From: Lacticaseibacillus zhaodongensis
Lineage (GTDB): Bacteria; Bacillota; Bacilli; Lactobacillales; Lactobacillaceae
Assembly: GCF_009687905.1 (NCBI RefSeq)
Contig: NZ_BLBG01000009.1
Coordinates: 24,910-88,909, forward strand
DNA length: 64,000 bases
Direction: 5' to 3'
The first letter of the stretch is position 1. Every line of letters starts with the position of its first letter. Both the position numbers and the translations under genes were made by a program. A model generated the notes under the pieces. The model searched no databases. It worked only from the letters and a program-made list of their open reading frames with translations, and had not been told where the DNA came from. This document shows, in pieces, positions 35,212 to 42,204 of the stretch.

Positions 35212-36207
35212 TTACTCCTTAGACTTATTTTTATCTGGATCAGCAGGTGCCTCAGCGCGGTCGTAGGCCTCAATGATGCTGGCAACAACTGGGTTGCGGA
35301 CAACGTCATCGGCGCTGAAGTGCGCGAAGCCAATGTGCTTGACGCCCTTGAGAATCCGTTCAGCTTGAATCAAGCCACTTTGGCGCTTACTTGGCAGGTC
35401 GATTTGTGAGACGTCCCCGTTAACGATCATGCGCGAGTTAAATCCGAGCCGGGTCAGGAACATCTTCATCTGGGCCTGCGTCGTGTTCTGCGCTTCATCC
35501 AGAATGGCAAAAGATGCGTCCAGTGTCCGGCCACGCATATAAGCCAGCGGTGCGATTTCGATGACGCCGCGCTCCATCAGCCGGGCGGTGTGCTCGGTGC
35601 CGATGATGCTGTGCAGTGCGTCGTAGATTGGTCGTAGGTATGGATCAACCTTTTCCTTGAGGTCACCAGGCAGGAAACCGAGGTTCTCCCCCGCTTCGAC
35701 TGCCGGCCGGGTGATAATCAAGCGGTCAACTTCCCCCGCCTTGAGCGCGGCAACCGCCATGGCGACGGCAAGATAGGTTTTCCCGGTCCCAGCCGGGCCA
35801 ATGCCAAAGGTGATGGCGTTGTTCTTGATGGCATTCACGTACTGGCGCTGGCCGAAGTTCTTGACGCGGATGCTTTGGCCCTTGGCGTCTTTGATCAGGC
35901 TCTCGCTGTACATATCGACAAAGTAGTCGAGCGTGCCCTTTTGCGCCATCTTGGTGGCACTGACAACATCTTCACCTGCCGGGCGAATCCCCATCTGCAG
36001 CAGGTCGCGCAGTTGGGCCAACACTTGGTAAGCCAAACTCCCGGCGTGGGCCTCCCCACTGATGCGAATCTCCTGACCGATCGGTGTCATCGCGACGTCA
36101 AATGCTTCAGCAATGATGTCCAAGTTCTGATTGTTCACCCCGACCAGACTGATCATCGTGTCATTATCAGCAAGGACAAAACTTTTGGATACCGTTTCCT
36201 CTGCCAA
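35212..36207 (-). CDS. phoH: PhoH-like ATPase
   Basis: 331-aa P-loop ATPase of the PhoH/YbeZ family, linked to RNA metabolism through its partner YbeY. Walker A is GIGPAGTGKTYLAVAMA (about residue 135), followed by LIITRPAVEAGENLGFLPGD. Walker B is FAILDEAQNTTQAQMKMFLT, and sensor-like SRMIVNGDVSQIDLP completes the core. An N-terminal KH-like extension is present. The start is TTG at 36207 with GGGAGG 8 nt upstream. First gene of the operon leading to recO. Confidence 0.95.
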   Translation of the reverse strand: MAEETVSKSFVLADNDTMISLVGVNNQNLDIIAEAFDVAMTPIGQEIRISGEAHAGSLAYQVLAQLRDLLQMGIRPAGEDVVSATKMAQKGTLDYFVDMYSESLIKDAKGQSIRVKNFGQRQYVNAIKNNAITFGIGPAGTGKTYLAVAMAVAALKAGEVDRLIITRPAVEAGENLGFLPGDLKEKVDPYLRPIYDALHSIIGTEHTARLMERGVIEIAPLAYMRGRTLDASFAILDEAQNTTQAQMKMFLTRLGFNSRMIVNGDVSQIDLPSKRQSGLIQAERILKGVKHIGFAHFSADDVVRNPVVASIIEAYDRAEAPADPDKNKSKE

Positions 36208-36234
36208 GTGCAGACCTCCCTTATAAGTACTCTT

Positions 36235-36243
36235 ATTTTAGCA
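36235..36243 (-). promoter_or_regulatory. Candidate extended -10 of the phoH operon
   Basis: TGCTAAAAT on the minus strand, about 28 bp before the phoH start. No good -35 is evident, so this is tentative. Confidence 0.35.
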
Positions 36244-36335
36244 TACATGTTCACATACAAGTTATTGAAGTGTTCCAAAATTGAGTCTAACCGGCGTTAG
36301 CCAGCTAAGCACCCTCAATTTTTCGATATTAGTGC

Positions 36336-36373
36336 AAAACAAAACCTCCCGAACGCAAATGCGCTGGGAGGCT
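36336..36373 (-). terminator. Terminator of the rpsU-yqeY operon
   Basis: On the minus strand, GCCTCCC and GGGAGGT flank an inner GCGCATTTGCGT stem, followed by TTTTGTTTT. It lies just after the YqeY stop. Confidence 0.8.
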
Positions 36374-36382
36374 CTGTGTGTT

Positions 36383-36829
36383 TTAGGAATTCAGTTGTTC
36401 CCTGACGATGCGGCTAACGACCGCGCCATCCGCCTGACCTTTTACCTTAGGCATGAGGTCTTTCATTACCAGTCCAAATTGCTTTGCGCTAGTAGCACCA
36501 ACCGTGGAAATTGATTCCGCGACCAGCTTGGCGATAGCAGCTTCATCCAGCTGCGCCGGCAAGTACTTCTCGACAATGGTAATCTCAGCCTTGGTCTGGT
36601 CGACCAAATCCTGACGCTTACCAGCCTCGAATTGTTCAAGTGATTCCTTCCGCTGCTTCAGTTGAGTCGCAAGGATGCCGCGCTCCTCGTCTTCACTGAG
36701 CTCATGACCTTCAGCAATCTTGGCGTTCGTTAGAGCCGTCTTGATGCCGCGGATCGTGTCCAGGGAGATTCTGTCGTGGGCCTTCATTGCGGTCTTCAAA
36801 TCCTGATTGAGAGCATCGGTTAATGCCAT
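36383..36829 (-). CDS. YqeY/GatB-tail domain protein
   Basis: 148 aa. The whole protein matches the YqeY domain, which is also found at the C-terminus of GatB and binds tRNA in amidotransferases. Typical segments are LNQDLKTAMKAHDRISLDTI, EAGKRQDLVDQTKAEITIVE, YLPAQLDEAAIAKLVAE and FGLVMKDLMPKVKGQADGAV. Stand-alone YqeY proteins have no settled function. ATG at 36829 has AAAGGA upstream. It follows rpsU by 17 bp; the rpsU-yqeY pair is conserved in Firmicutes. Confidence 0.93.
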   Translation of the reverse strand: MALTDALNQDLKTAMKAHDRISLDTIRGIKTALTNAKIAEGHELSEDEERGILATQLKQRKESLEQFEAGKRQDLVDQTKAEITIVEKYLPAQLDEAAIAKLVAESISTVGATSAKQFGLVMKDLMPKVKGQADGAVVSRIVREQLNS

Positions 36830-36846
36830 ATAATCAGTCCTTTGAT

Positions 36847-37023
36847 TTAGAACTTCTTGCGCTTCCGAGCCGCCTCAGACTTAAGCTTACGCTTAACGCT
36901 AGGCTTTTCGTAGAATTCGCGCTTGCGGTATTCCGCCAGTTGGCCTGACTTGGATACGGTCCGCTTGAAACGGCGGAGTGCATCGTCGAGAGATTCATTC
37001 TTCTTAACAACTGTCTTTGCCAT
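36847..37023 (-). CDS. rpsU: 30S ribosomal protein S21
   Basis: 58-aa, very basic protein. The translation begins [20 protein letters not shown], continues with [20 protein letters not shown], and ends in [10 protein letters not shown]. This is S21 throughout. The ATG at 37023 has GGAGGGATAACAC upstream. It is preceded by a near-consensus promoter and followed by yqeY. In many bacteria rpsU heads the rpsU-dnaG-rpoD operon; here it is separate, as in other lactobacilli. Confidence 0.97.
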   Translation of the reverse strand: MAKTVVKKNESLDDALRRFKRTVSKSGQLAEYRKREFYEKPSVKRKLKSEAARKRKKF

Positions 37024-37086
37024 GTGTTATCCCTCCCTCCGATACGATGTAACCACTGAACAGTATCCCGTCAGCAATTCTTAAAC

Positions 37087-37115
37087 ATTATAGCTAAGCA
37101 TTAGCTGGACGTCAA
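37087..37115 (-). promoter_or_regulatory. Strong promoter of rpsU-yqeY
   Basis: TTGACG, exactly 17 bp, TATAAT on the minus strand: 5 of 6 and 6 of 6 to consensus. Confidence 0.88.
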
Positions 37116-37271
37116 CGTATTCGCTGCAAGTTTTTATAAACCCGTAAGACTGCGCCTAAAATACTCTGTGATTTATCGTTCAATACGTATAAGTGTAGTC
37201 GGATTTTGTTTATTCGGCAAGGGCTATACGCCCATTTAAGCAGACAATTTTCAGCACTGTAACGACAGCTA

Positions 37272-37280
37272 TGGTATGAT
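37272..37280 (+). promoter_or_regulatory. Candidate extended -10 promoter of the PPDK regulator gene
   Basis: TGGTATGAT, an extended -10, 40 bp before the start codon; -35 region weak. Confidence 0.45.
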
Positions 37281-37320
37281 AGCGGTATCAATCCGTTATT
37301 TACTGATGGGAGTTTTTCGT

Positions 37321-38139
37321 ATGAGCAAAACAATTAATTTCTATATTATTTCTGATTCCGTTGGTGACACCGCCAACCAGCTGGCTGAAGCGGTCGCGGC
37401 CCAGTTTCCGCGTCTCGAGCCCCGCTACCTGCGCTACCCCTTCATTCAGACCCGCGAGAAGCTGGTTGAGGCCCTCGATACCGCCAAAAAGAACGACGGC
37501 ATCGTGATCAATACCCTCGCGACAGGCGACCTCGCTGCTGACGCCGATAAGTACTCTAAGGAAATGGATCTGCCCTGCTTCGACGTGTTCACCCCGCTGG
37601 TTACGGCAATCGGTGAAAAGTACAACGAGAAGCCAACTGGCATCGCCGGCTCCGTCCACGACCTGAACAAGGATTACTTCGACCGCATCAGTGCTCTTGA
37701 ATTTGCGGTCACTTACGACGACGGCAAGGATCCGAAGGGCTTCCTGAAGGCCGACATCGTCCTGCTGGGTGTATCCCGCACCAGCAAGACACCGCTGTCC
37801 CTCTTCCTGGCCAACCGCAAGTTGAAAGTTGCTAACCTGCCGCTGGTTCCGAAGAGCAAAATTCCGGATGAAATCTACCGCGTAGATAAGAAGAAAATCG
37901 TTGGCCTGACCACTGACCCCCAGGTACTGATGGAGTTCCGGCGGCAGCGTATGCTGGCGTACGGGCTGAGCGCGGACACGACCTACTCCGCACGGAATCA
38001 GGTCATGGAGGAACTCGATTTTGCGAACAAGCTGTACGCGGAATTGGGCTGCACCGTTATCAACACGGCGCACCGCTCAATCGAGGAAACGGCCACGCTG
38101 ATCATGGAGCACATGGGCATGGATGTCTTCGACAACTAA
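37321..38139 (+). CDS. Pyruvate, phosphate dikinase regulatory protein (kinase/phosphorylase, DUF299)
   Basis: 272-aa member of the PPSR/PDRP family, bifunctional Ser/Thr kinase and pyrophosphorylase that switches PPDK or PEP synthase off and on. Diagnostic segments: INFYIISDSVGDTANQLAEA at the N-terminus and the nucleotide-binding LLGVSRTSKTPLSLFLANR (about residue 150). LVPKSKIPDEIYRV and the C-terminal VINTAHRSIEETATLI follow. ATG at 37321 with GGGAG about 8 nt upstream; 15 earlier in-frame codons have no ribosome site. No target dikinase gene is in the window, so the partner is elsewhere or unknown. Confidence 0.93.
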   Translation: MSKTINFYIISDSVGDTANQLAEAVAAQFPRLEPRYLRYPFIQTREKLVEALDTAKKNDGIVINTLATGDLAADADKYSKEMDLPCFDVFTPLVTAIGEKYNEKPTGIAGSVHDLNKDYFDRISALEFAVTYDDGKDPKGFLKADIVLLGVSRTSKTPLSLFLANRKLKVANLPLVPKSKIPDEIYRVDKKKIVGLTTDPQVLMEFRRQRMLAYGLSADTTYSARNQVMEELDFANKLYAELGCTVINTAHRSIEETATLIMEHMGMDVFDN

Positions 38140-38158
38140 ACTTACACTATGACCTATA

Positions 38159-38192
38159 AAGTCGCCTCACAAACTCTGAGACGGCTTTTATT
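38159..38192 (+). terminator. Terminator after the PPDK regulator gene
   Basis: AGTCGCCTCA pairs with TGAGACGGCT (one mismatch, one wobble) around a 7-nt loop, followed by TTTATT. Confidence 0.7.
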
Positions 38193-38219
38193 GTGCTTAT
38201 AGAGCGTTAAGGGCCGCTT

Positions 38220-38439
38220 GGAGGGGCGCAGCTGCTTCACTGCACAAATACTTTCGCGTGGAACAGCCCGGGGCCGGATACGGACTAGCTTCGCGAGTCC
38301 TCCTCCTAATTTTGGGGCCGCCTTCACTCCGTTCAGCTGCGGTCCCAAAATCACCCCCTGCTGTTAAGCAGAAGCCCACTGCTTAACAACAGTTTGGGCT
38401 TTACGCGGTATTTGTTCCGTTACGCAGCGGCGCCCCTCC
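38220..38439 (+). repeat. Structured intergenic repeat B (family 1)
   Basis: 220-bp element closed by GGAGGGGCGCAGCTGC and GCAGCGGCGCCCCTCC. Inside it has a GTGGAACAGCCCGGGGCCGG block (38258-38277), the stem ATTTTGGGGCCGC/GCGGTCCCAAAAT, and the hairpin 38358-38371 with 38379-38392 (13 of 14). It lies in the same orientation as copies A and C. With C it brackets the MFS pump. Confidence 0.85.
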
Positions 38440-38510
38440 AGGCTACATAACATTTCTACAGATAAAACAGTAGTGTGAATTACAATGCAAATGTTATCGG
38501 TCGAACTTAC

Positions 38511-38556
38511 AAAAAATCCCGCCACGGACTGTAACTTTAGTCCGTAACGAGATTTA
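38511..38556 (-). terminator. Terminator of the leader-controlled MFS gene
   Basis: On the minus strand, ATCTCGTTACGGACT pairs with AGTCCGTGGCGGGAT, followed by TTTTTTG. It lies just after the MFS stop. Confidence 0.85.
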
Positions 38557-38566
38557 TTTTGACTAA

Positions 38567-39733
38567 TTACGCTCGACTACGCTTGATGAACGAATGCCCA
38601 GCAAACATGCCGATCAGCAGTGCCACACCCAGGCCCGCAAAGGTTGCGTTAAAGCCAATTGCGCTGACAAACCAGCCGCAAACCGGGAACACCACGACCA
38701 TCTCAATTGAGAAAAGCATGCTGGCCACACTGAGTAGCGTTGCGCGCTGACCACTAGGAATCAGCACGTTGTAATAGGCATTGAATAGTGGGTCAAGCAT
38801 GGCAATCACCGCCTCCACTACCAGATACATAATCAGCATTAGTGGTAGCTGCTTGATTCCGCTTAGCAGCAAGGCCCCAATCACAATCCCCGTCGCCGTG
38901 AGCAGTAATGGTCCTTGTGTAAAACGGGCCTGTAGCGTGGGCATGATCTTCATTGCGATGATGGCAAGAACCGAGCTGGCCAGCATTAGTCCCGAAATCA
39001 ACCAACCGGCAAAATGCTCGGTCGTCATCACATTTTGGAAATAATAATAGAAAGCCGTACCCATCGTACTGATGCTTGCGTCAATCAACATCAAATTGCG
39101 CAATCCCGGCTTGGTAGCCAGCACGGAAATTGCCGCTTTGGTGATTTCACCAAGGGTTTGCCGCTCCTCGCGTTTGCTGTGCACAGCTGGTTCATCCATG
39201 AAGCCAATTACCAGCAGTGCCATCAAGCCCAGCACGATTGCGGCGTAATAGGTCAATTCAAAATGCCAATGAACTAACGCCCCGGCGATAATGACCCCCG
39301 CGGTGCTGCCCACCTCCGTAATGATGCCCATCATACTGACCACTTTTGGGTAGGCTGTATCCCGCCCTGATTGCGGTAACGACTCATAAGCGAATGCCTC
39401 CAAAGTCCCTGACTGCAGATTGTACGACCAGGCACTAATGATGAAGCTCACCGCGAACCAGAGAAACGAGTGTCCGAGCAGCATCAGCAGCGAAGAAGCA
39501 ATTGCTAGCAGGCGGCTCAGGTACAAGACGGTTTTATAGCTGAAGCGATCCGCAAGCATCCCTGACGGCACTTCAAAGCAAAAGCTCGCAACGTGAAAAA
39601 TGCTCTCGCAAAGTCCGATTTGGACGAGCGGCAAGCCCTTCTGACCGAGGTAAATCACCCACAAGTTGGTGATCCCGAACCAGGCAGCAAAACTGTAACA
39701 ATATGTCAAGTAGACATTTCTTCTTTTATTCAT
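38567..39733 (-). CDS. MFS transporter under leader-peptide control (probable drug efflux)
   Basis: 388 aa with about 12 hydrophobic segments. The N-terminus is NKRRNVYLTYCYSFAAWFGI; motif A-like GMLADRFSYKTVLYLSR follows helix 2. A charged central loop (DEPAVHSKREERQTLGEI, residues ~190-207) divides the halves. It resembles MFS pumps of the tetracycline/macrolide-type groups, but the substrate cannot be read. ATG at 39733 with GGAAC/AGGAAC upstream. A 21-codon leader, a terminator hairpin and a 14-bp palindrome precede it. The gene and its leader lie between two direct copies (B, C) of a structured repeat, which suggests acquisition as a unit. Confidence 0.85.
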   Translation of the reverse strand: MNKRRNVYLTYCYSFAAWFGITNLWVIYLGQKGLPLVQIGLCESIFHVASFCFEVPSGMLADRFSYKTVLYLSRLLAIASSLLMLLGHSFLWFAVSFIISAWSYNLQSGTLEAFAYESLPQSGRDTAYPKVVSMMGIITEVGSTAGVIIAGALVHWHFELTYYAAIVLGLMALLVIGFMDEPAVHSKREERQTLGEITKAAISVLATKPGLRNLMLIDASISTMGTAFYYYFQNVMTTEHFAGWLISGLMLASSVLAIIAMKIMPTLQARFTQGPLLLTATGIVIGALLLSGIKQLPLMLIMYLVVEAVIAMLDPLFNAYYNVLIPSGQRATLLSVASMLFSIEMVVVFPVCGWFVSAIGFNATFAGLGVALLIGMFAGHSFIKRSRA

Positions 39734-39746
39734 TTTTGTTCCGTTC

Positions 39747-39799
39747 CTGTCTGCAGACAGAAAAAGGTCCTGGATGCGCCTAACACGCACACAGGACCC
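39747..39799 (-). promoter_or_regulatory. Attenuator (intrinsic terminator plus palindrome) ahead of the MFS gene
   Basis: Minus strand: GGTCCTG pairs with CAGGACC, with inner GCG/GCG-type pairing, followed by TTTTT (39761-39799). Immediately after is the perfect palindrome CTGTCTGCAGACAG (39747-39760). An upstream TGTCTGCAG, just after the leader peptide, can pair with the 3' half of that palindrome, and an upstream CCGGTCC can compete with GGTCCTG. This gives alternative folds that could be set by ribosome position on the leader. Confidence 0.65.
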
Positions 39800-39880
39800 A
39801 GTGGACCGGCATTCTCGCTTCGCGACTCATCCTGCAGACAAATTCATTAACTGTCGACCAAAAAAGGGTAGACTTCGCCC

Positions 39881-39946
39881 CTAAGCCGCAAAAATGTAGA
39901 TAATTGCGTTCTTTAGGCCAATCCAGTTAATGATTTGATTCTGCAT
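39881..39946 (-). CDS. 21-residue leader peptide of the MFS pump
   Basis: A short reading frame with a strong ribosome site (GGAGG, 7 nt from ATG at 39946). It encodes MQNQIINWIGLKN followed by a hydrophobic tail AIIYIFAA and stops at TAG. It starts about 25 nt after a predicted transcription start and ends about 150 nt before the MFS ATG, with a terminator hairpin between. This layout is that of ribosome-stalling leader peptides controlling macrolide, lincosamide or chloramphenicol resistance genes. No known stalling motif is recognised, so the inducer is unknown. It is small enough to be missed by gene callers. Confidence 0.7.
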   Translation of the reverse strand: MQNQIINWIGLKNAIIYIFAA

Positions 39947-39976
39947 TACGCCGCCTCCGTTTAAAAAGTTAGGTTA

Positions 39977-40005
39977 AGAATAGCATTCAGTTTTTCTAAA
40001 ATCAA
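39977..40005 (-). promoter_or_regulatory. Predicted promoter of the leader peptide/MFS transcript
   Basis: TTGATT, 17 bp, TATTCT preceded by TGC (extended -10) on the minus strand, about 31 bp before the leader-peptide ATG. Confidence 0.65.
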
Positions 40006-40109
40006 TTAGTTACACATAACAGCTAAATGATTCAAATTCCTCACCTAGTGGTTCTGCACGCTGTGTGAAACGGCTTTCCTTTTACAGATGTGGTTGTTGG
40101 TTGGAGCCC

Positions 40110-40346
40110 GCCAGGAGGGGCGCCGCTGCTGCGCTGCACAAATACTTGCGCGTGGAACAGCCCGGGGCCGGCTCCCGCCAAACTCGCTTTGCTCGTGTGG
40201 CTCCCGCCTAATTTTGGGGCCGCCCTCGCTGACGCTCAGTTGCGGTCCCAAAATCACCCCCTGATAGTGAGCAGAAAAGCGCTGCTCACTATCAGTTTGG
40301 GCTTTATGCGGTCTTTGTTCCGCTACGCAGCGGCGCCCCTCCAGGC
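40110..40346 (+). repeat. Structured intergenic repeat C (family 1)
   Basis: 237-bp element. Its ends pair over 20 bp with one mismatch: GGAGGGGCGCCGCTGC at 40114 with GCAGCGGCGCCCCTCC at 40327. Internal stems: ATTTTGGGGCCGC (40211-40223) with GCGGTCCCAAAAT (40242-40254), and the 14-bp perfect hairpin CTGATAGTGAGCAG/CTGCTCACTATCAG (40261-40295). Same conserved blocks and orientation as A and B, but the hairpin sequence differs on both arms. Confidence 0.88.
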
Positions 40347-40658
40347 TACTAAACAGTTCTGGGGATACATGGCGTTTAAATCCACTCTACGAAGTTCAAG
40401 ATTGAGAACGTAAAAGTTTTCTTCTGCGGAATTAGCTGTATCACTATCACGTGTGGTAATTTCGCTTTCCAGGGGGATAAGTACAGTAAATGTACTAGTG
40501 CCTGAATCAATTGAAGTTCGATGCACGTTCAGTATTGCGTTCCTTTGAAATCCATCAGAGGCATTCATAAGACGGCGCCGCTCAAGTAACCGCATTAAAC
40601 ATGTACAACTGCTGCGATAGTAGATCAACTGTATTATCTGCCTTGTTTTTTTTCTCAT
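40323..40658 (-). CDS. Unidentified 111-residue reading frame, possibly a decayed gene
   Basis: No family recognised. The middle (NAILNVHRTSIDSGTSTFTV, LIPLESEITTRDSDTANSAE) looks protein-like, but the ATG at 40658 has no ribosome site and the last ten codons run into the terminal inverted repeat of element C. It may be the remains of a gene cut by that element, or not coding at all. Confidence 0.25.
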   Translation of the reverse strand: MRKKTRQIIQLIYYRSSCTCLMRLLERRRLMNASDGFQRNAILNVHRTSIDSGTSTFTVLIPLESEITTRDSDTANSAEENFYVLNLELRRVDLNAMYPQNCLVAWRGAAA

Positions 40659-40702
40659 CCATCGTCGCCGGCGAACCTACTACGAGTTTTATGCGGATAC
40701 TA

Positions 40703-40953
40703 GGGCGGCGGGCACCTATACGGGAGCGGAGAACCGGGGCTGCTCCATGCCATCGCAATTGTTAGCTGCTAGACTGCGGGTTGTGCAGGCTTGCCGCTAA
40801 CAATTGGGGGAAGCGCACGGACAACAAAGTGAGCCTGAGGCGAGCGTTGGCCGCCAGCTTAGCGGCAAGACTTGCCGGGTTTGCAAGGCTTGAACGCGAC
40901 CCTGTGCATGGAGCAGCCCCGGGGCGCAGCGGGAGTATAGGTGTCCACCACCC
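40703..40953 (+). repeat. Structured intergenic repeat E (family 2-like)
   Basis: 251-bp element with ends GGGCGGCGGGCACCTATAC and GTATAGGTGTCCACCACCC (three positions are G/T wobbles). Inside are a perfect 15-bp inverted repeat, GGGGCTGCTCCATGC (40736-40750) with GCATGGAGCAGCCCC (40906-40920), and CAATTGTTAGC (40756-40766) with GCTAACAATTG (40796-40806). The GGGGG after the hairpin and the GCCGGGTTTGCAAGG stem-loop match the D layout. Confidence 0.78.
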
Positions 40954-40997
40954 GGCAGCTTACCCACTCCCCCCGCACCTGAACTAAATTGATATAC

Positions 40998-41027
40998 ACA
41001 AAAAGTCCACCCTACAAAGAGTGGACT
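40998..41027 (-). terminator. Terminator after the YitT-type gene
   Basis: On the minus strand, AGTCCACTCT pairs with AGGGTGGACT, followed by TTTTTGTG. It lies about 20 bp after the stop. Confidence 0.82.
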
Positions 41028-41046
41028 GAAACTGAAATAAGTATTG

Positions 41047-41979
41047 TCACCGTATCTCCGGCTCGTAGAAACGCCCGAGGATTTTGACAGCCTGCGTGAT
41101 CGACACGAAGGCGTACGGATCTGACTTTTTCATCGCGACCTCGAAGTCGTACATTTCCGCTTGGCTGATGACCGTGAAGAGAATCGTCTTCTCCTCGTGC
41201 CGGAACGCCCCTTCCGCGTCGTGGACGATAGTGATTCCGCGGCGTAGGTCTGCTTGAATCTGGGCGATGACTTCCTTCGGGTGCGAGGTAACGATCATAA
41301 CCTGTAGCCGCTGCTGCGTTGTGTAGAGGGAGTCGATCATCCGGCCGTTGATGAAGATGGACAGCGCGGAAATCAGCGCGTGCGGCCAGCCGAGCAGGAA
41401 GCCGGCGAAGATAACGATCACGAAGTTAAACGCGATGTTGATTTGCCCAATCGATGAACCCGTCTTTTTGCGGATAACCAGACCGAGAATGTCGAGACCC
41501 CCGGTGGAGATGTTGTTGCGCAGCGCCATCCCCGTGCCCAGACCGTTGATAACCGCCCCGAAAATCCCACAGAGGATCGGGTCTTTAGTTAATGGCGGAA
41601 AATGCAGTAGGCGCAGCATAATTGTTGACGCTAAAACCGACAGCATGGTGAAAATCGTGAAGCGGTGGCCGATTTTGTTCCAAGCCAAGATGAATAATGG
41701 CACGTTCAAGATGAAGAGCATGGTCCCGGTTGATAAAATGCCGCCGGTGCTCATCATGCCAAAGGGCGTGTGGAAAGCAAAATTGAACCAGCGCGTGACC
41801 ACGGTGGAGACGAGCTGCGCGGCACCGGTAATCCCGGATGCGTAAACACCACCGGGTTCCCAGAACAGGTTCAGGGCTAGCGTTACACAGATTGCGTAGA
41901 AGAACGCGGCTGAGATGCGGCTGATGGTCTGATACCGCTTGATAATTTTATCGAGTTCCTGCAAGATTGGCTCCCCCAT
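41047..41979 (-). CDS. YitT family membrane protein (DUF161 + DUF2179)
   Basis: 310 aa. The N-terminal two thirds hold five or six hydrophobic helices with the family segments GVYASGITGAAQLVSTVV, GAVINGLGTGMALRNNISTG and GGLDILGLVIRKKTGSSIGQ. The C-terminal ~80 residues form the cytoplasmic DUF2179 domain (ITIVHDAEGAFRHEEKTILF, KKSDPYAFVSITQAVKILG). Function is not established for the family. ATG at 41979 with a weak GGAAAT upstream. Monocistronic, between aspS and repeat E. Confidence 0.9.
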   Translation of the reverse strand: MGEPILQELDKIIKRYQTISRISAAFFYAICVTLALNLFWEPGGVYASGITGAAQLVSTVVTRWFNFAFHTPFGMMSTGGILSTGTMLFILNVPLFILAWNKIGHRFTIFTMLSVLASTIMLRLLHFPPLTKDPILCGIFGAVINGLGTGMALRNNISTGGLDILGLVIRKKTGSSIGQINIAFNFVIVIFAGFLLGWPHALISALSIFINGRMIDSLYTTQQRLQVMIVTSHPKEVIAQIQADLRRGITIVHDAEGAFRHEEKTILFTVISQAEMYDFEVAMKKSDPYAFVSITQAVKILGRFYEPEIR

Positions 41980-42143
41980 CCAATAATTTCCGTATTAGTA
42001 TTCAAAGCATAACACGCCCAACCCAACAATTTAAGCCTTTTCGCAAAATTAGCGGTGGCAATTTTCTGAAATTATGTTGCCATGCGTAACGATACGAATG
42101 CCCGCTACAAGTGCATTTATGCCTCATTTGGAGCAGACAACGC

Positions 42144-42177
42144 AAAACGACCCCAGACAATTCTGCCCGGGGTCGTA
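42144..42177 (-). terminator. Terminator of the hisS-aspS operon
   Basis: On the minus strand, ACGACCCC pairs with GGGGTCGT through a CAG-type inner loop, followed by TTTTGC, 28 bp after the aspS stop. Confidence 0.8.
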
Positions 42178-42204
42178 TTACTTTACAAATTAAACTGGAT
42201 ATTT

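Noticed and set aside
40045..40257. Short arginine-rich reading frames across A, B and C (for example 24226-24606, 38154-38354, 40045-40257)
   Set aside because: They share residues such as SEGGPK and AVPR because the DNA repeats are similar. Substitutions preserve base pairing rather than the reading frame, and no ribosome sites are present.
38220..40953. Insertion sequence or prophage
   Set aside because: No transposase, integrase or phage structural gene is encoded near any repeat; inverted ends alone are not enough to call an IS.
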